NCBI RefSeq assembly: GCF_028858725.1 | Contig: NC_084760.1 | Span: forward strand, 5,344,867-5,408,866 | Direction of reading: 5' to 3' | From: Colius striatus | Taxonomy: Eukaryota; Chordata; Aves; Coliiformes; Coliidae | DNA length: 64,000 nucleotides | Shown: positions 61,451 to 64,000 of the stretch, piece after piece | Numbering within the stretch: position 1 is the stretch's first letter | How the letters are laid out: every line of letters starts with the position of its first letter | Notes under the pieces: model-generated | Database searches by the model: none | Seen by the model: only the letters and a program-made list of their open reading frames with translations | What the model was told of the DNA's origin: nothing | Made by a program: the position numbers and the translations under genes

Positions 61451-63516
61451 TCTTGATGAGGCAGAATGTGCCGGTGCCTGGTACGGTGCGCGTTCCTATG
61501 CGGGGAGTCGCTCCTGAGAAACAGAAGTGCCTCACTTAAAAATCAGCAGTTATTTTTTTGTCTACTTAAAGGAGTACGTAACTTTTATTTGGGTGGTTCA
61601 CATAGTTTGCTTCATACTTGATTTTTAAAAGTCAGATGATGCATTGCAGACATCTGATACACTTTGTTTTTATGTGATTTATATATATATAGATATAAAG
61701 TTTATTGATTTACAAGGAAAAAAAACACATCCTCAAGAAAACGGTGAGTTTGCATAAAGATACAGGTAACATCCATGTTTTAAATCGTGAGAGCTAGGTA
61801 TAGTTGGCAAGTTACATCCGTGGCAAGTTAGATCCATGCCCGAGAGGGTTGTTAAACAAAGCTGTTTATCTTTACTTGAAAACATGAATGCTTAAGCAGT
61901 GGCAAAAGCTGTTCTGCACAGTGCATTTTCTGTAGGACATCTTATATGTTCCAACCTTAGGGCACAAGTGGCAGAGGGGGATTGCATTATGAAAGGGGCA
62001 TTTACCAATAGATTGTTTCTAGATACCTCAAACTGAAAAGAGGTTTCAAAGAGTATTGGTAGCACAGAATGACTGTCAGTATTGTCAGTTATCAATTGTA
62101 TTTCTACTGTTGGTTTTGCACAGTTTATCTGTTGTGAAAACGTATTTGCCAACATTGCTGTAGCTCCGTTTCCAGGATAACATAATAGATTCACTAGTAA
62201 TTATATTTTCAGTCTGCAGAAGCAGATTTGGTAATGACTAGTAATTAGAATAATAATCATTTCTAAATAACTTGCATTCGAAATATTTACTGCCGAACGA
62301 TTAGCACTCAGAAGCCCAGCCTCTTGTGCTATTTTGCATGACTCATTTATTAGAAAGTAGCTTTACTGTAAGAGCAATTTTTAAATGCATAAAACTTTAA
62401 TTTCTTTTCTCAGTTTTTTAAAACAAAAGTGGACTGATTTCAGTGGATCTTACCCAAGGTCTGCTCGCTCGGAGGAAATGGATACAAGATGAACTCTACT
62501 CATTTCTAGTTTTCTTACTGTGTGCTACAAGGAGTAGATGGCTTTTGTCAGGTGGTGCTGATCAGGCTGTGCTCATGTGTTCCGTTGCATGTGCTACTTT
62601 TAGAGCCTTCCTCTAAGAACAATAACAAATGAAATCTGGAGAGGCTATGACCACTTCATCAGTTAACATACTCAGGTCTTGTCGTCTTCTGGTCCTGAAG
62701 CCAACTGGCACAGTTGTCTATGTCTATGCTGCTAAAATTCTCCTGCTTTCCAGAATGGGATAGCTGAATACAAGCTAGTGGCTCCTGGCCTGTGTTAAAT
62801 CTGAAGTCATGCCCCACAATTGCATGGGAGCGCTGTAGCTGGCCTGAGTTAAAAGGATGCTGTGTTGCTCCGTTGGCAGTTCAGCAGCCTGTGTGACTGA
62901 ATGAGTTCCATTTTCTGAGAATGGTTCCTTGACATTGGGTGATTTACTTGTGTGGATACAGTCTGTCAGTAACACTCTAAGTAGCCTCTCTTAACTCTGT
63001 GCTCAATCGTAGTGATCTAATTTCCCTGCATTGAGGATCTCTGGCACTACAAAATGCTGTTTTTCCTAGTTAACTGCTTAGAACTTCTAGGGCTGCTTTC
63101 TTCTCCACTTGTGCAGGTGGGTGAAGAGGGAGTAGGTGAAGGTTAGGTGGCATTCCCACTTTCATGTAAGGGAAGGGTAAAGAGGATCAGGGGAGGGCTT
63201 ATGTGACTTGTGCTACTTGTCTAGGAATGTAGTCCAGTGGTGTGTATACATTGTATTTTATGCTATCCTTGCATTTTGAGTATCAGTACATGTAGTTAAC
63301 ATCACATAAAGTCTCATAAATAGATTTCAAAGCAATTCTAAAAGCTGTCAGGCTTAATTGTTACAGAGGAGGAAAATGAGGCAAGAGGAAGTTTAACTAT
63401 TTATCTAAGGAATACTAGTTGTAGAATCCAGAAGTAGAATCTCAAATCAAAAATTGATCTGTCAGATCTCACTGCCTTTCATGAACATATTTAATACTTT
63501 AATAGAGCTGTCTGCA
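61451..63516 (+). other. Non-coding, likely first intron of the GPR63-like transcript
   Basis: AT-rich. No seven-transmembrane coding exon is present. 62200-62400 is a candidate regulatory stretch (TAATTA, ATGACTCA words). Confidence 0.35.
61676..61700. repeat. Short TA-rich microsatellite
   Basis: tttatatatatatagatata tract just downstream of the right CpG island. Confidence 0.6.
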
Positions 63517-63635
63517 GGTTATCAAAACCTACCTGGACGTGGTTCTGTGCGACCTGATCTAGGTGGACCTGCTTTAGCAGGGGGATTGGACTAAGTGATC
63601 TCTAAAAGTCCTTTCCAACCCCTACCATTCTAAGA
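63517..63635 (+). mobile_element. CR1 3' terminal fragment (group A)
   Basis: tcaaaacctacctggacgtgg to ccctaccattcta. Confidence 0.92.
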
Positions 63636-64000
63636 ACTGTTAATAGCATTACTTTGCTAACCTAGGTAGTGGTGCACTTTGAGCTTAAATGGGAAAATTT
63701 TTAGTTTTCTCATTTCTAGTTGAGGTATTATATTTCTAGTTGAGGATAACACTTAAGTATTTACCTAAACCTCAGGTATGTGATGGAACTTGGTACAAGC
63801 TTTAAGGTATTTTCCTCCAACAAGCAGCCAGTCTCAGTGGAATTCCAGTTGACTTAATTTGAATGAATTGCAAATCTTAATGTTGAGATTTCAGGAGAAA
63901 GGAGCTATATATTTTTTTTTCCCCCCTGCCTGTGTGTAAAAGCACTGATTCAGTAAGGTGTATTTACATTTCTGCACATGTTGAAGTGTCTGAGGAGTCC
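63636..64000. other. Non-coding stretch at window end
   Basis: A T9C6 homopolymer pair lies near 63912-63926. Nothing else recognised. Confidence 0.35.

Overview
This is vertebrate, almost certainly avian, nuclear DNA. It has one confidently identified spliced gene, three CpG-island promoters, and a heavy load of 5'-truncated CR1 retroposons, the characteristic bird LINE, with their octamer-type 3' tail (ATTCTATG repeats). My rough sum puts recognisable CR1 at about a fifth of the window. That is well above the load usually reported for chicken, so a CR1-rich lineage such as woodpeckers and relatives is possible, though this is inference from density alone.

Genes. NDUFAF4, a mitochondrial complex I assembly factor, is complete on the + strand in three exons (CDS 28399-31471, 173 aa). 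Its CpG-island promoter carries NRF1-like sites and a near-consensus ZNF143 element. Two more CpG islands lie at about 5.16-5.96 kb and 60.1-61.45 kb. From the vertebrate gene order GPR63 - NDUFAF4 - KLHL32, remembered from human chromosome 6q16, I infer that the left island is the KLHL32 promoter on the - strand and the right one the GPR63 promoter on the + strand. No coding exon of either is visible, so these two names rest on synteny only. If they are right, 1-5.2 kb is KLHL32 intron 1 and 60.7-64 kb is a GPR63 5' intron.

Pseudogene. An intronless, decayed copy of the mitotic kinesin KIF11 (Eg5) lies at about 7.36-9.86 kb on the + strand. It can be followed from near the start codon through the motor domain into the stalk. 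It is interrupted by one CR1 (7886-8138, with a CAGAT target duplication) and is abutted by another.

Repeats. I sort the CR1 copies by their 3' ends. Group A has the 3' end that reads GGTAGGGGTTGGAAGGGACC in reverse. Group B reads GAATCTCAAGGGCTGGAAGG. Group C has a 3' end of the CAGCTGAAATG type. There are also a few older, more diverged copies. Nesting gives an order of events: KIF11 retrocopy, then a group B insertion, and elsewhere a group A insertion inside a group B copy. Two CR1 copies look 5'-inverted (twin priming). Two solo LTRs of an ERVL-like endogenous retrovirus, both on the - strand, lie at 37805-38789 (perfect 5-bp target duplication) and 53670-54168.

I see no tRNA, rRNA, CRISPR, operon or intact mobile element, and nothing that amounts to a new biological system. 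The stretches between repeats are AT-rich non-coding DNA. A few of them look like candidate conserved regulatory elements.
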